A DNA stretch of 64,000 nucleotides, taken from contig NZ_STGF01000007.1 of assembly GCF_005222705.1 (NCBI RefSeq), positions 1-64,000 of the forward strand, given 5' to 3'. This DNA comes from Paenibacillus sp. SY21-1 (GTDB lineage: Bacteria > Bacillota > Bacilli > Paenibacillales > Paenibacillaceae). Position 1 is the stretch's first letter. The number at the start of each line of letters is the position of its first letter. Positions 13,801 to 22,600 of the stretch are shown here, piece after piece. Below the pieces are notes generated by a model that was given only the letters and a program-made list of their open reading frames with translations, did no database searches and was not told the origin of the DNA. A program made the position numbers and the translations under genes.

Positions 13801-16800
13801 GTTTGGGCCGTGACGCGCCGATGAACGTCATACGTGTAGGTTGTCGTATTTCCGTTGCGATCCGTTTTGCTTTTCATTTGGCCGTTTGGGTAATACGTAT
13901 AGCTTTCCACCTTGCCGGCCTCGTAGGCGGTTCCGGTTGGACTCGTCGATTTCCCCTCATGATCGATCCGTTTGGTCATCAGACTGGCTGCCGTATATTC
14001 AAAACTAATGGTATGGCCGTTCCCATCGGTCTGGGTCAGCTTGTTTCCATTCAAGTCATACGTATAAGTCGTTTTCTCGCTCAACGCATTGGAGACTTCG
14101 ATTAATCGGTTGAAATAATCGTAGGCGTAGCTCGTTTCATTGCCTTTGCCATCCGTCTGGCGTTCGACCTGACCAACGCCGTTATACAGCGTCGCTGTCC
14201 GGTAACCAAGCGGGTCGATGGTCATCACTTGACGATTGTTCTTGTCATACCGATACTGCGTCAATCGGTTAAGCGCATCCCACGCCCGGATTTGGGCGTT
14301 ATTGGCATTATACTCCAGCTTCGCTATGACGACGTCTTTGGCGTCGCGCTTCTCGATGAGCCGGTTCAAGCTGTCATAGCGGAAGGACAGCTCTTGACCG
14401 AACGCGTTGCGCTCAAGCAGCAGATTACCGTTCTGATCATACGCATAGGTGGTCGACAATGCCCGCTGACCGATGACCATATCGGTCACCTTCACCGTTT
14501 TCTTCCATGAACGGTTAAGCTGGTCGTACTGATACTCCGTCGTGTTGCCATTGCCATCGGTTTCAAACCGCAGATTGCCATTCAGGTCATAGGCAGACTT
14601 GGTCGAAATCCGTTGTTTCCCTTGGCTGTCCTCTTTCGTTGTCGTCAGCGTTCGTCCTTCGGCATCATAGGTCCACTTGGTCACTTCATTTTGGTTATCC
14701 CATTCTTTGGCTACTCGTCCCATTCCATCGTATTGACGGGTCAACGTATACGCGGGCACTGATTCCGAGCCGGAATCCGTCGTTTGCCTGATTTGACCAA
14801 ACGCATTATAGACATTGACCGTTTGATGACCGTAAGGGTCCGTTTCGGTCACCAACTGCCCGGCGCTGTTATACGTCCGCGTCTGCAGCACCTGTTCGGG
14901 GCTGCTCGCCGTTTTGCGAATCGACGTCGCCAGCTGGTTCCCGGCTGCATCATAGTAGGTTTGGGTGACGGCTCCCGCCGCATCCGTCACGGTTACGTTG
15001 CGCCCGAGGCCGTCATAGCTGAGCAGCCGCGTATGCTTGAGTCCTTGTTCCTTCGATGCCGCGTCCAGGACCAGGGTAGGCAGATTCGCCGCGTTGTAAC
15101 GGGTGACCGTGCCGTAGCCGGATTGGATACGCTCCTGCACCGTTTTGCCTGCGCCCGCCGCAACACCCATACCGTCCAGTTCCTTGATGACATTGCCATT
15201 CTCGTCATAGGCATACGCCTTCGAAACGACCTCCATCCACCTCGTTTCCCACTGGAAGCTTGTAGGGTTCACGTATTTCTCTTCAAATTTTTCCGTTACC
15301 GCAAGCACGCGGTCCATCGCATCATATACATATTCCGTACGTGAAAGCTCGCTTTGTTTTTTCGCTGCATCGAAGTTCTTCGGAGAAATTTCCGTTACTT
15401 TGCGTCCTGCACGGTCATAGCTATAAGCTGTGATGCCGCCCGCCGCATTCTCCATGTGCTGCAGCAAGCCGCGCTCGTCATACCGATAGGTCGTGACGTT
15501 CTGAAGCGCATCAGTTGTCGTCAGCACCTGTCCCGCCCAGTCATACGTTTGGCTGATCGTCTTGACGACCGCCTGGCCTTGCTCGTTCGTCCCCGTCTGT
15601 TTGCTGGATAACTGGCGATTGAGCAAATCGTAGGTAAAGCTCGTTTGATTGCCGTCTGGCGTCGTCACGCTCTTCTTGTTGCCATTGGCATCGTAGACAT
15701 ACGAGGTTTCGAGCTTCACCGTCGAGCGGTCTGTCGGTTTCATCCCGTCCAGATCCCCGCCCTGCACCTCGCGAATCTCCGAGACCAGCTGCCCCTTGTG
15801 ATTATAGGCAAACGCGGTGGCATACGTTTCGTTTTTACCCACCACTTGCTCCTGTCGCGTCACCCGGCCATCCCCATCGTAATGGGAGATGGTTTTCCCG
15901 CCGATCGGGTTGGTCATTTGCTCGACTTGGCCCAGCGCTGTGTACGTGTAGGTCAGCGTGGACAGCCGATCCTCGACCGGCCTGCCGAATAGCTTGACCG
16001 GGTCGATTCCCGTTAGCTCCTTCAGCTTGCGGTTGTTCAAATCGTAGTCGATGCGTTTGTAGCTGAACTTCCCGGCATCCAGCGGCGACCACTGCTCGGA
16101 GAGCCGATTTAGACCATCATAGCGGTAGGTCGTCGTGTTGCCGCGACCATCCGTAACCGCTTGGACCAGCCCGTTGGCCAGATAAAGCGTCTGCACGGTC
16201 GCCCCATTCGCCGCTTCCGTGGACACCACGCGTCCTCTGGTATCCGTCAGCGTGGTGGTCACGGCGGTTTCCGTCTCATTCAGATAACGCGTTTCTATCG
16301 TTCGAGATTGACCGCCAGACAGCGCTTCATACGTATATGCCTTGAGCAGGACAGGCACCGCCTTGGCATCCGCTTTGAACGACGTCTTTTTCAGCCGATT
16401 CATCTCATCGTACTGATAGACATACTCGCTCTGGTTGGGCTTGATCTCTTGAAGCAGATTCCCGTATAGGTCGTAGGCGTAGGTCGCCACGTTACCCAGC
16501 GCATCCGTGACCGACTTTTTCATGCCGTTCGCATAATAGGTCGTGCGTGTCCCGCTGGTGGTACCCCGGTAGGCCGTGCCTGGCACGGCATCATTCAGCG
16601 CATCCTGATTGGCTACATACGCATTGGGATCTACAACCTGAACGATACGCCCAAGCGTGTCATACACGGTGCGAGTGGCCCCGCCTTCATGGTCCGTCTC
16701 TCGCAGCAGGTTGCCGTCCGGATCGTAGGCGTAGTCCGTCCGGTAGCCCTCCGCCGAAATCGTGCTGGTCAGCCAGCCGATCGCATTATACTGTTTGACC

Positions 16801-19565
16801 GTTCGGTTCCCCGCTGCATCTATCGTTTCGTTCACCTGGCCGTACTTGTCGTACCGGTACGTGGTGATATGTCCTTCCGGATCTGTCGTGGATTTCAACA
16901 GTCCGCTCACATTCATTCCAAACGCCTTGGTCTCGGCTGCCGAATAGTAGGCATAGGCGGTGATGGCGAAGGCTTCGGAGTCACCGGTATAGGCATCGGT
17001 GCCATTCAGCGGTTTGACCGTTTTTTGCAGCTGATTGCTGCCAGGCGTGTAGATCGAATAGATCGTTTTGCCCAGCTCATCCCGTTCCCAAATCAGATGA
17101 TTGCGGTCATCATAGCCGTATTCGCGGAAGCTGCTGTCCGGGTTGATGATTTTGATCATGTTGCCATTGGCATCACGAACGTATTCCGTTTTGTTGCCCA
17201 GCCGGTCGATGATAGACTTCTCTTCCCCGAACTTATTAAAGCCCGTGGCGTCGGTATAGTACTCGACCTTCGTGACTTTGCCTTCCGGGTCCTGCGATTC
17301 GGTCACATACAACGCTGTGTCATACTTTTTTATGAGCGTGCGGCCATTGCTGTCTACGATCGTCGTTTTGCGATTGGCGCTATCATACGTAAAGGTCTCC
17401 ACATTGCCGAATCGATCGGTATATTTCGTGACCTTATGCTGGTTCACGCCCGCTGCGTGGTTATAGACAATCCCTTCCAGGATGTTGCCTTCTCCGTCCT
17501 TCAACGTCGTTAAATAACCGGAGGAGTCATAGGCATACTGCGCGATGACCCGCCCGCTTGGCGCGGTTACCTTGACGAGACGATTGCTGCTATCGTAGTC
17601 ATACACGACCTTGCGGTTCAGTGGATCAACGACTTCTTTAATGTAGGTTCCATTGTAATTCACGGTAAACGAACGATTAACGGCATCGGTGATTTGGCTT
17701 ATTTTACCACTGCCATCCACGGTCATCGTCACGGCGTTCCCTGTCGGGTCCTTCATCCAGACTAAATACCCGGCCGCATTAAAGCCATAGCTATACTGAT
17801 CGGTTGTCGTGAGCGTGTGACTGTTGTCTGTGGCCTTGACTAGCTTGCTGTGCGAATCGTTGGCCGTATAGTCGTTTCCGTTCTTGATAAAGATCTGCGA
17901 CGAGCCATTCGGCAGCTTCGCGATCATTTGCGAACTGTTACTCGGATTGACCTTCAAGCTTCCTTCAAACGAGAAGGTCCAGCCGCGCCCCATGGAGCTC
18001 GTTGGGCGATCATCCTTAGCATTGTACGTTCGGCTAACGTTGACCGTAAAGCCCGGTGCAGGCATGCTGAAATCCGTGACGGATTTTGCGTAATTGCCGG
18101 TCGTCACCGACACGCCGTCCTCGCCATAGTGAATTTGCTCCTGCAGGGCGGGATCGATTTGGGCCGCGAGCGCAACCACCATTTCCTCTTGCTCCGTCGG
18201 GGCAGGCCCTCCCGAAGCTTCATCCTCCGGCGCCGAGCCTTCCAGCGCTTGCACGGCCAGGCTTGCATTCACGAGTCCGCCTGTTTTCACTTTCCCCTTC
18301 AGGGCGGCAAGCGGAGTCGTAGCCGACTGTACGCGCTGGGCGAGCTGCACGGCATCCATATCCGGAAATTGGCTGAGGATGAGTCCCGCCACGCCTGCGA
18401 CATAGGCCGATGCCATCGAGGTTCCGCTTAGATAGCCGTACGTCTCACCCGGCACGGTGCTCAGAATCGCCGCGCCTGGCGCAGCCACATCCACGTTGCC
18501 GCCATAGTTGGAGGTGGCCAGCAGCTTGCCTTGGTTGTCCAGCGCCGCCACCGACAGCACGTTCGGCAAGGCAAAGGCCGCGGGGTACACCGGCGCTTTC
18601 GCGCTATCCGCTCCGTTGTTGCCTGCCCCGCTCACAAACAGGATGCCGCTTTGCCGGATCGCTTCCTCCAGGGCCGGGTTAGCCGTCGTACTGCCAAAGC
18701 TGGCATTGATGATTTTCACGCCTGCTTGCTTGGCATATTCAATCGCTTCCAGGGCATCGGAGGTATAGCCGGTTTGACCGGACATAAATTTCAGCGGCAG
18801 CAGCGTCACGCCTGGCGCTACGCCGCGAACACCGATCTCATTGGCGCTGGCAGCGATAATACCAGCCACATGCGTCCCATGTTTGTCGGCAGCTGCCGAA
18901 TCAAAAATGCTGTTGTCCTTGCTCGCGAAATCCCAACCGTTCACATCATCGATATAGCCGTTGCCGTCGTCATCGATGCCGTTATTCGGAATTTCACCGG
19001 GATTGACGTAAATATTGGCGGCCAAATCCGGGTGCGTCAGGTCGATCCCGGTATCCAGTACGCCAATGACGACCGAAGGCGATCCTTGCGTCGTTGCCCA
19101 CGCCTTGAGCGCTTGCAGATCCACCCCTGACGTACCGGTCTGAGCGGCTATGGCTTGCCCGTTGTTGCTTAGCCCCCACAATTCGTCAAATCGCTCATCC
19201 GCAGGCAGCGCCGTCGTCTTTAGCTCGTAGTTCGGCTGGGCGAACAGCACGTTCGGGTCCTGCTTCAGTTCCTTGAGAACCGCCGCCATACTATCTTGAC
19301 TGCCGATTTCCAGCACTTCCATGTTGGAGCGCCGATGTTTTTTTCGCGAATCCAGCTTATCCAGCTTTAAGTCCTGCCGCAGCGAGCTTTTCACTTCCTC
19401 CTCTTTGGCCGGATTTTTATACTTCACAATCAGCTCCACCTGATGCCTCGGCGGCTTCTTCTCTTTGACATTCTCCGCATAGATTTGGCCATAGTCGACC
19501 ACGAGCAAATTAAACAGCATGATAAAAAGAAGTAGTCGAACGATCCTTGCAAGCGTGCGGTTCAT
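10803..19565 (-). CDS. Secreted subtilase-RHS-Hint-barnase polymorphic toxin
   Basis: A 2920-residue protein. Order of parts: signal peptide 1-30; inhibitor-I9-like propeptide ~43-115; subtilisin-type S8 protease with D171 (VLDTGIDLTHPD), H229 (KHGTHVAGI), oxyanion N316 and S383 (GTSMASA); Pro/Glu linker ~443-461; DUF6531-like start ~484-540; dozens of YD/RHS repeats; RHS core ending DPSGH at 2406; an unassigned linker; Hint 2677-2809 (C2677 in CFTAGT, final VHN); and a barnase-type RNase 2810-2920 with E2872, R2883/R2884, R2888 and H2903 matching barnase E73, R83, R87 and H102. RHS repeats form a shell that holds toxins, Hint domains self-cleave, and the RNase would cut RNA in a rival. AGGAGG precedes the ATG. 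Base composition turns AT-rich after the core. Partner genes are the barstar downstream and the RCC1 protein upstream. Confidence 0.95.
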   Translation of the reverse strand: MNRTLARIVRLLLFIMLFNLLVVDYGQIYAENVKEKKPPRHQVELIVKYKNPAKEEEVKSSLRQDLKLDKLDSRKKHRRSNMEVLEIGSQDSMAAVLKELKQDPNVLFAQPNYELKTTALPADERFDELWGLSNNGQAIAAQTGTSGVDLQALKAWATTQGSPSVVIGVLDTGIDLTHPDLAANIYVNPGEIPNNGIDDDGNGYIDDVNGWDFASKDNSIFDSAAADKHGTHVAGIIAASANEIGVRGVAPGVTLLPLKFMSGQTGYTSDALEAIEYAKQAGVKIINASFGSTTANPALEEAIRQSGILFVSGAGNNGADSAKAPVYPAAFALPNVLSVAALDNQGKLLATSNYGGNVDVAAPGAAILSTVPGETYGYLSGTSMASAYVAGVAGLILSQFPDMDAVQLAQRVQSATTPLAALKGKVKTGGLVNASLAVQALEGSAPEDEASGGPAPTEQEEMVVALAAQIDPALQEQIHYGEDGVSVTTGNYAKSVTDFSMPAPGFTVNVSRTYNAKDDRPTSSMGRGWTFSFEGSLKVNPSNSSQMIAKLPNGSSQIFIKNGNDYTANDSHSKLVKATDNSHTLTTTDQYSYGFNAAGYLVWMKDPTGNAVTMTVDGSGKISQITDAVNRSFTVNYNGTYIKEVVDPLNRKVVYDYDSSNRLVKVTAPSGRVIAQYAYDSSGYLTTLKDGEGNILEGIVYNHAAGVNQHKVTKYTDRFGNVETFTYDSANRKTTIVDSNGRTLIKKYDTALYVTESQDPEGKVTKVEYYTDATGFNKFGEEKSIIDRLGNKTEYVRDANGNMIKIINPDSSFREYGYDDRNHLIWERDELGKTIYSIYTPGSNQLQKTVKPLNGTDAYTGDSEAFAITAYAYYSAAETKAFGMNVSGLLKSTTDPEGHITTYRYDKYGQVNETIDAAGNRTVKQYNAIGWLTSTISAEGYRTDYAYDPDGNLLRETDHEGGATRTVYDTLGRIVQVVDPNAYVANQDALNDAVPGTAYRGTTSGTRTTYYANGMKKSVTDALGNVATYAYDLYGNLLQEIKPNQSEYVYQYDEMNRLKKTSFKADAKAVPVLLKAYTYEALSGGQSRTIETRYLNETETAVTTTLTDTRGRVVSTEAANGATVQTLYLANGLVQAVTDGRGNTTTYRYDGLNRLSEQWSPLDAGKFSYKRIDYDLNNRKLKELTGIDPVKLFGRPVEDRLSTLTYTYTALGQVEQMTNPIGGKTISHYDGDGRVTRQEQVVGKNETYATAFAYNHKGQLVSEIREVQGGDLDGMKPTDRSTVKLETSYVYDANGNKKSVTTPDGNQTSFTYDLLNRQLSSKQTGTNEQGQAVVKTISQTYDWAGQVLTTTDALQNVTTYRYDERGLLQHMENAAGGITAYSYDRAGRKVTEISPKNFDAAKKQSELSRTEYVYDAMDRVLAVTEKFEEKYVNPTSFQWETRWMEVVSKAYAYDENGNVIKELDGMGVAAGAGKTVQERIQSGYGTVTRYNAANLPTLVLDAASKEQGLKHTRLLSYDGLGRNVTVTDAAGAVTQTYYDAAGNQLATSIRKTASSPEQVLQTRTYNSAGQLVTETDPYGHQTVNVYNAFGQIRQTTDSGSESVPAYTLTRQYDGMGRVAKEWDNQNEVTKWTYDAEGRTLTTTKEDSQGKQRISTKSAYDLNGNLRFETDGNGNTTEYQYDQLNRSWKKTVKVTDMVIGQRALSTTYAYDQNGNLLLERNAFGQELSFRYDSLNRLIEKRDAKDVVIAKLEYNANNAQIRAWDALNRLTQYRYDKNNRQVMTIDPLGYRTATLYNGVGQVERQTDGKGNETSYAYDYFNRLIEVSNALSEKTTYTYDLNGNKLTQTDGNGHTISFEYTAASLMTKRIDHEGKSTSPTGTAYEAGKVESYTYYPNGQMKSKTDRNGNTTTYTYDVHRRVTAQTVEGASVSRTPLAERQITYTYDGNGNQLTMTDGTGTTSRSYDELNQVVSKSVPQLGTSTFRYAITAGLTSGYTSEITKDVKGNVTTKVFDQTNRLAEVRSNSDQPIVYSYYADGSRQQVEYAGGVKETYTYTGNNQLQELKNWKGTTLLDTYTYTYDAAGNQKTKNERVNGTNKGTTTYTYDVLNRLQQVQEPGGKVTSYRFDAAGNRTEEKVTAGSVVSIVNYEYNEQNRLMKTTDTKTSGETQVDQYRYDANGNMIHKSREVTKLFNPLAPVEPTFGMFIEGQPNENPRINDIVSGTESFEYDVWNQLVKTSNGNGTATYAYNGEGYRTKKTTNGQTTLYLYEYDKVVLETDGTGKQLARNVYGLNLLTREVGSEKYAYLYNGHGDVTALLDTAGVIKATYAYDAFGNITESTGAVQNPIRYAGYQYDEESSLYYLNARYYDPKIARFLSEDTYRGSDFDPLSLNYYTYTHNEPMMYIDPSGHTDVQLRQLAEAAGATITYNSKTQTATVTLVSGYSVDFSTSIRDENNKKIVTIKDGRMIIDNEKFDQMMSGSRSTQISQNSSTITTRTTTASIDSAVAGTNVAVVTQVIQTTEEKRKYSPGPPLKKQITTLRSSTVVFNKDTDEILNRYPVTEYPQFMNTSSNNASFTPAQKALIWEALTNDTTNRSNFLTDEELRVLVNSKMFKSMSIAEFYRGYTESAYSAYKQGVSIGELLGTSYLQQASQPQQAVLLTALKVGTKLPGAARASSGCNCFTAGTKVLTDEGEKNIEDIEVGDRVLSKNEETGEVAYKEVTATFNHETDEIYKIHVGGQTIESTFNHPFYVQGKGWTFVKDLKVGDLLVQSDGNTLKIESIELEHKQVTVYNMTVDEFHTYFVSDLGIWVHNTGTCSINDLPDHVQSSYKKYDKNGWKGNVAGYTQGTKAGAKYENSNGALPTTDANGKPITYKEFDVNNKQPGARRDAERFVVGSDGSIYYTDSHYGEAVSPTGLPAFVKVN

Positions 19566-19582
19566 AGGTTCCTCCTAAAAGT

Positions 19583-19602
19583 AGGGGACGCTCACGTCCC
19601 CT
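19583..19602. terminator. Hairpin between the RCC1 gene and the RHS toxin gene
   Basis: AGGGGACG (19583-19590) pairs with CGTCCCCT (19595-19602) around CTCA. On the minus strand it follows the RCC1 gene stop by 11 bases and is followed by TACTTTT and then the toxin's AGGAGG site. It may be a weak terminator or an attenuator or processing site that sets the ratio of the two products. Confidence 0.6.
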
Positions 19603-19613
19603 CGTGTCGATCG

Positions 19614-22600
19614 TTAGTTTTGAATGACGGAATACGTTAAAGCCGAACCGCCTGAAACGCTTGCCATAAATTTGATGCTGTTAATCACGCCCGTCCACGT
19701 TTCACCGGGCTTCACGACCCGGTCCGTCACAAAGACGATTTGGCCCGGCCGGAAGGCGGTGATCGTAATATCTGTGCCTTCGATACGGCCCGTAGTCACC
19801 TCGGGCGCACCGGTCAACGTGGACAGATCGACGACGCTCATCGCGTTTGGATCATAGGTAACGGTAAGCGTATAGCGGCTAAAATCCGTCACGTTAGAGC
19901 CGGTTAAACCCAAGTTAACCGTTTTCCCCTTGCTTAGCTTTGCGGTCATATTGTTGTTAAGGATGAGTCCGCTCCAGTCGCCGATCCCCGCCTGATTGCG
20001 GGTGCGGACCCGGTATTTATGCTCGGAGCCGACCGATACGCGGCGATGCTTGTACTCTGTATTCAGACCGTTGTTCACGAGTTGGCCATTCACTTCCAGA
20101 TCGTAGCCAAGGGCAGACGGATCGGCCTCCCATTTCAGCGTGACGATGTTGCCGCTCGACGACACCACGATGCCCGCCGGCGCGACCGGTCGATCCGGCA
20201 GGGTCTGAATGGACACGGGCAGCGTCCACTCTCCTTCTACGGCATCGGTCTTGGAACGAACCCGGTACGTATGCGGCGTAAACGGATCGAGCAGCGTATC
20301 CGTGTACCTCGTTTCATTGAAATTGTCGACGACGACTTTCCCGTCAATTTCGACTTCATAGGCCGTGGCGCCGCTCACCTGATTCCAGGTTAACGTGACA
20401 TAGTCTTTGCCGGCCAGTGCGTTCACCGTGGCGGGCGCGATCGGCTTGAGCGGTAGCGTCTTCACCGTCAACGTAGCCGACCAGCCGCTCGTCCCTTCGG
20501 CTCCGGTTGCACGCACCCGGTACGTATGGGTCGTTTCCGGGGTCAAGCCATTGTGCGTAAAGCTTGGCGTCGTAAAGGTTTGCAGCTGTCCGTCGGCTTC
20601 CACCTGATAGCTCGTGGCTTGCGGCACGGCCTCCCAGGTTAACCCGATGGCTTTGTCTTCCGGCTTGTCCTTCACTTGGACTGGTGTAGGCAGCTTGTTC
20701 GTGGTCAGGGTGAGTGGACTGCTCCATGGCCCTGTGCCATATTCGTTCACGGCACGTACCCGGTATTGATGGGCCGTCCCCGGAATCAAGCCTTTCAACT
20801 CGGCAAAGAAGGAAATCCCGTTCTGGAACAATTGTCCATCAGCCTCGATTTCGTAATAGCTGGCATCATCGATGGGCAGCCATCTCAGGCTGACGCTTTT
20901 GTCGCTCGCATCTCCCGTTAACGACGTAATGGCTGTCGGCGGGGTCGTTTTCGTCAGAATCGCCGCTTGGGCAGACCATACGCCCGCTCCTGCTCCATTC
21001 ACCGCGCGTACCCGGTACACATGCTGACTGCCCGGCTGAAGGCCAATCTGCTTGAACGTTGTTTGAGGACCGACGCTCAGGATACGTCCGTCCCACTCCA
21101 CCTCATACGAGAGCGCCGTAGCTACTTGATTCCAGGATAGCATAACGGTTTTACTCGTCGATGTCGCGGTCACATTAGTCGGAATTGCTGGCGATGGCAG
21201 AAGGGTCATGGCTTGTACAGGATTACTCCACTCGCCGTATACCCCGCTTTTAACGGCCCTTACCTGGTACAATTGCTTACTATTTGATACAAGGCCGGTG
21301 TGGACATAGCTAGTAGAAGCCCCTACACTCACAATGTTTGGACCGGGCGAAGTGGCACCGACCGGCGCTGGATTCCAGGACATCACTTCATAGTCGGTGG
21401 CATCGGGAACTGGGTTCCAAGACAACGTAATCTGGTTGATAGCCGCAACTGCCTTGACTTGCTGTGGAATGGCTGGTGGCTTGATGGGTGTACCAACTTG
21501 CACAACCGCTGATTCTTCCGTCTCTATGCCTTCCTGGTTGCGAGCTTTGATTTTCACTTGATAGGACTTGCTAGGAGAAAGTCCTTTAATAACAAAGGTT
21601 TTGTCCGAAACAGTCATCCAAACGGGCTCGGCAACGAGTGCTCCGTTTTCGTCTACGAATCGATTGCCTACCATCACCTGGTATCGGGTGTGAGCGGGAT
21701 TCGTATCTGTGACCTTCATCGTCACTCTATCTGGATTGGTTTCTGTTCGAGTTAGAGAAGGCCTTTCGGCTAGCGTATAGTAAACAACAGTTGCGGTCGT
21801 CACCTTTCCAGATGTGTCTTTCACTTCATACGTAACCGGATACTTCTCATTGACCGCTAGCGAGTTAAACGTATAGGACGCACCTGACTGGTTTGCTAAC
21901 CATGCGCTGGTTGTTTGATTTATTGAAAATCTGAATGGAAGCGTGGCCAGATTGTTTTCACTGGATGTCACCCTGGCTGTTATCGAATTCATTGTCACGG
22001 TTGCCGAATAGTTGTTTGCGGTTGGTGCATTGTCTACTGTGAATGAGCCAGTTTTTTGAACGACTTGTACTCCGTCGCTTGCTTCGACTCTCAAAGTATG
22101 TACACCATCGCTAAAATTGAGGGAATCAACGGCTTCAAAAGACAAGGATTCGCCTGCATCAGTCAAAATGATATTCTTAGATTCTCTAGGTGTTAATTCA
22201 GAATCGACATAGTATTTAACATCAACAACCGACCCCGTTCTTCCAGATAGGAAAAGACGCGGTTGGTAGGTTAATGATTCAATCGACAAAGTAGTAGGAG
22301 AAAATCGATTACTTAAGTAACCTAGTTGCCCATAATTATTATTGCCCCAAGCTTTGACTGTTCCATCCTCCATGAGCGATAAAGTATGGGACGAACCCCC
22401 CGTTATCTGTCCAACATTGCTTAAATTGATAATGTTTGTTGGTATACTGCGATTCGCCGTATCCCCTAAACCTAATTGACCGCTATGGTTAGAACCCCAT
22501 CCTTTCACCGTTTTATCATCCATGACCGCTAACGAATAATCTTGACCGGCTCTCAATTCACTGACACCGCCCAGACCAGAGACGGATGTAGGAGTTTTAC

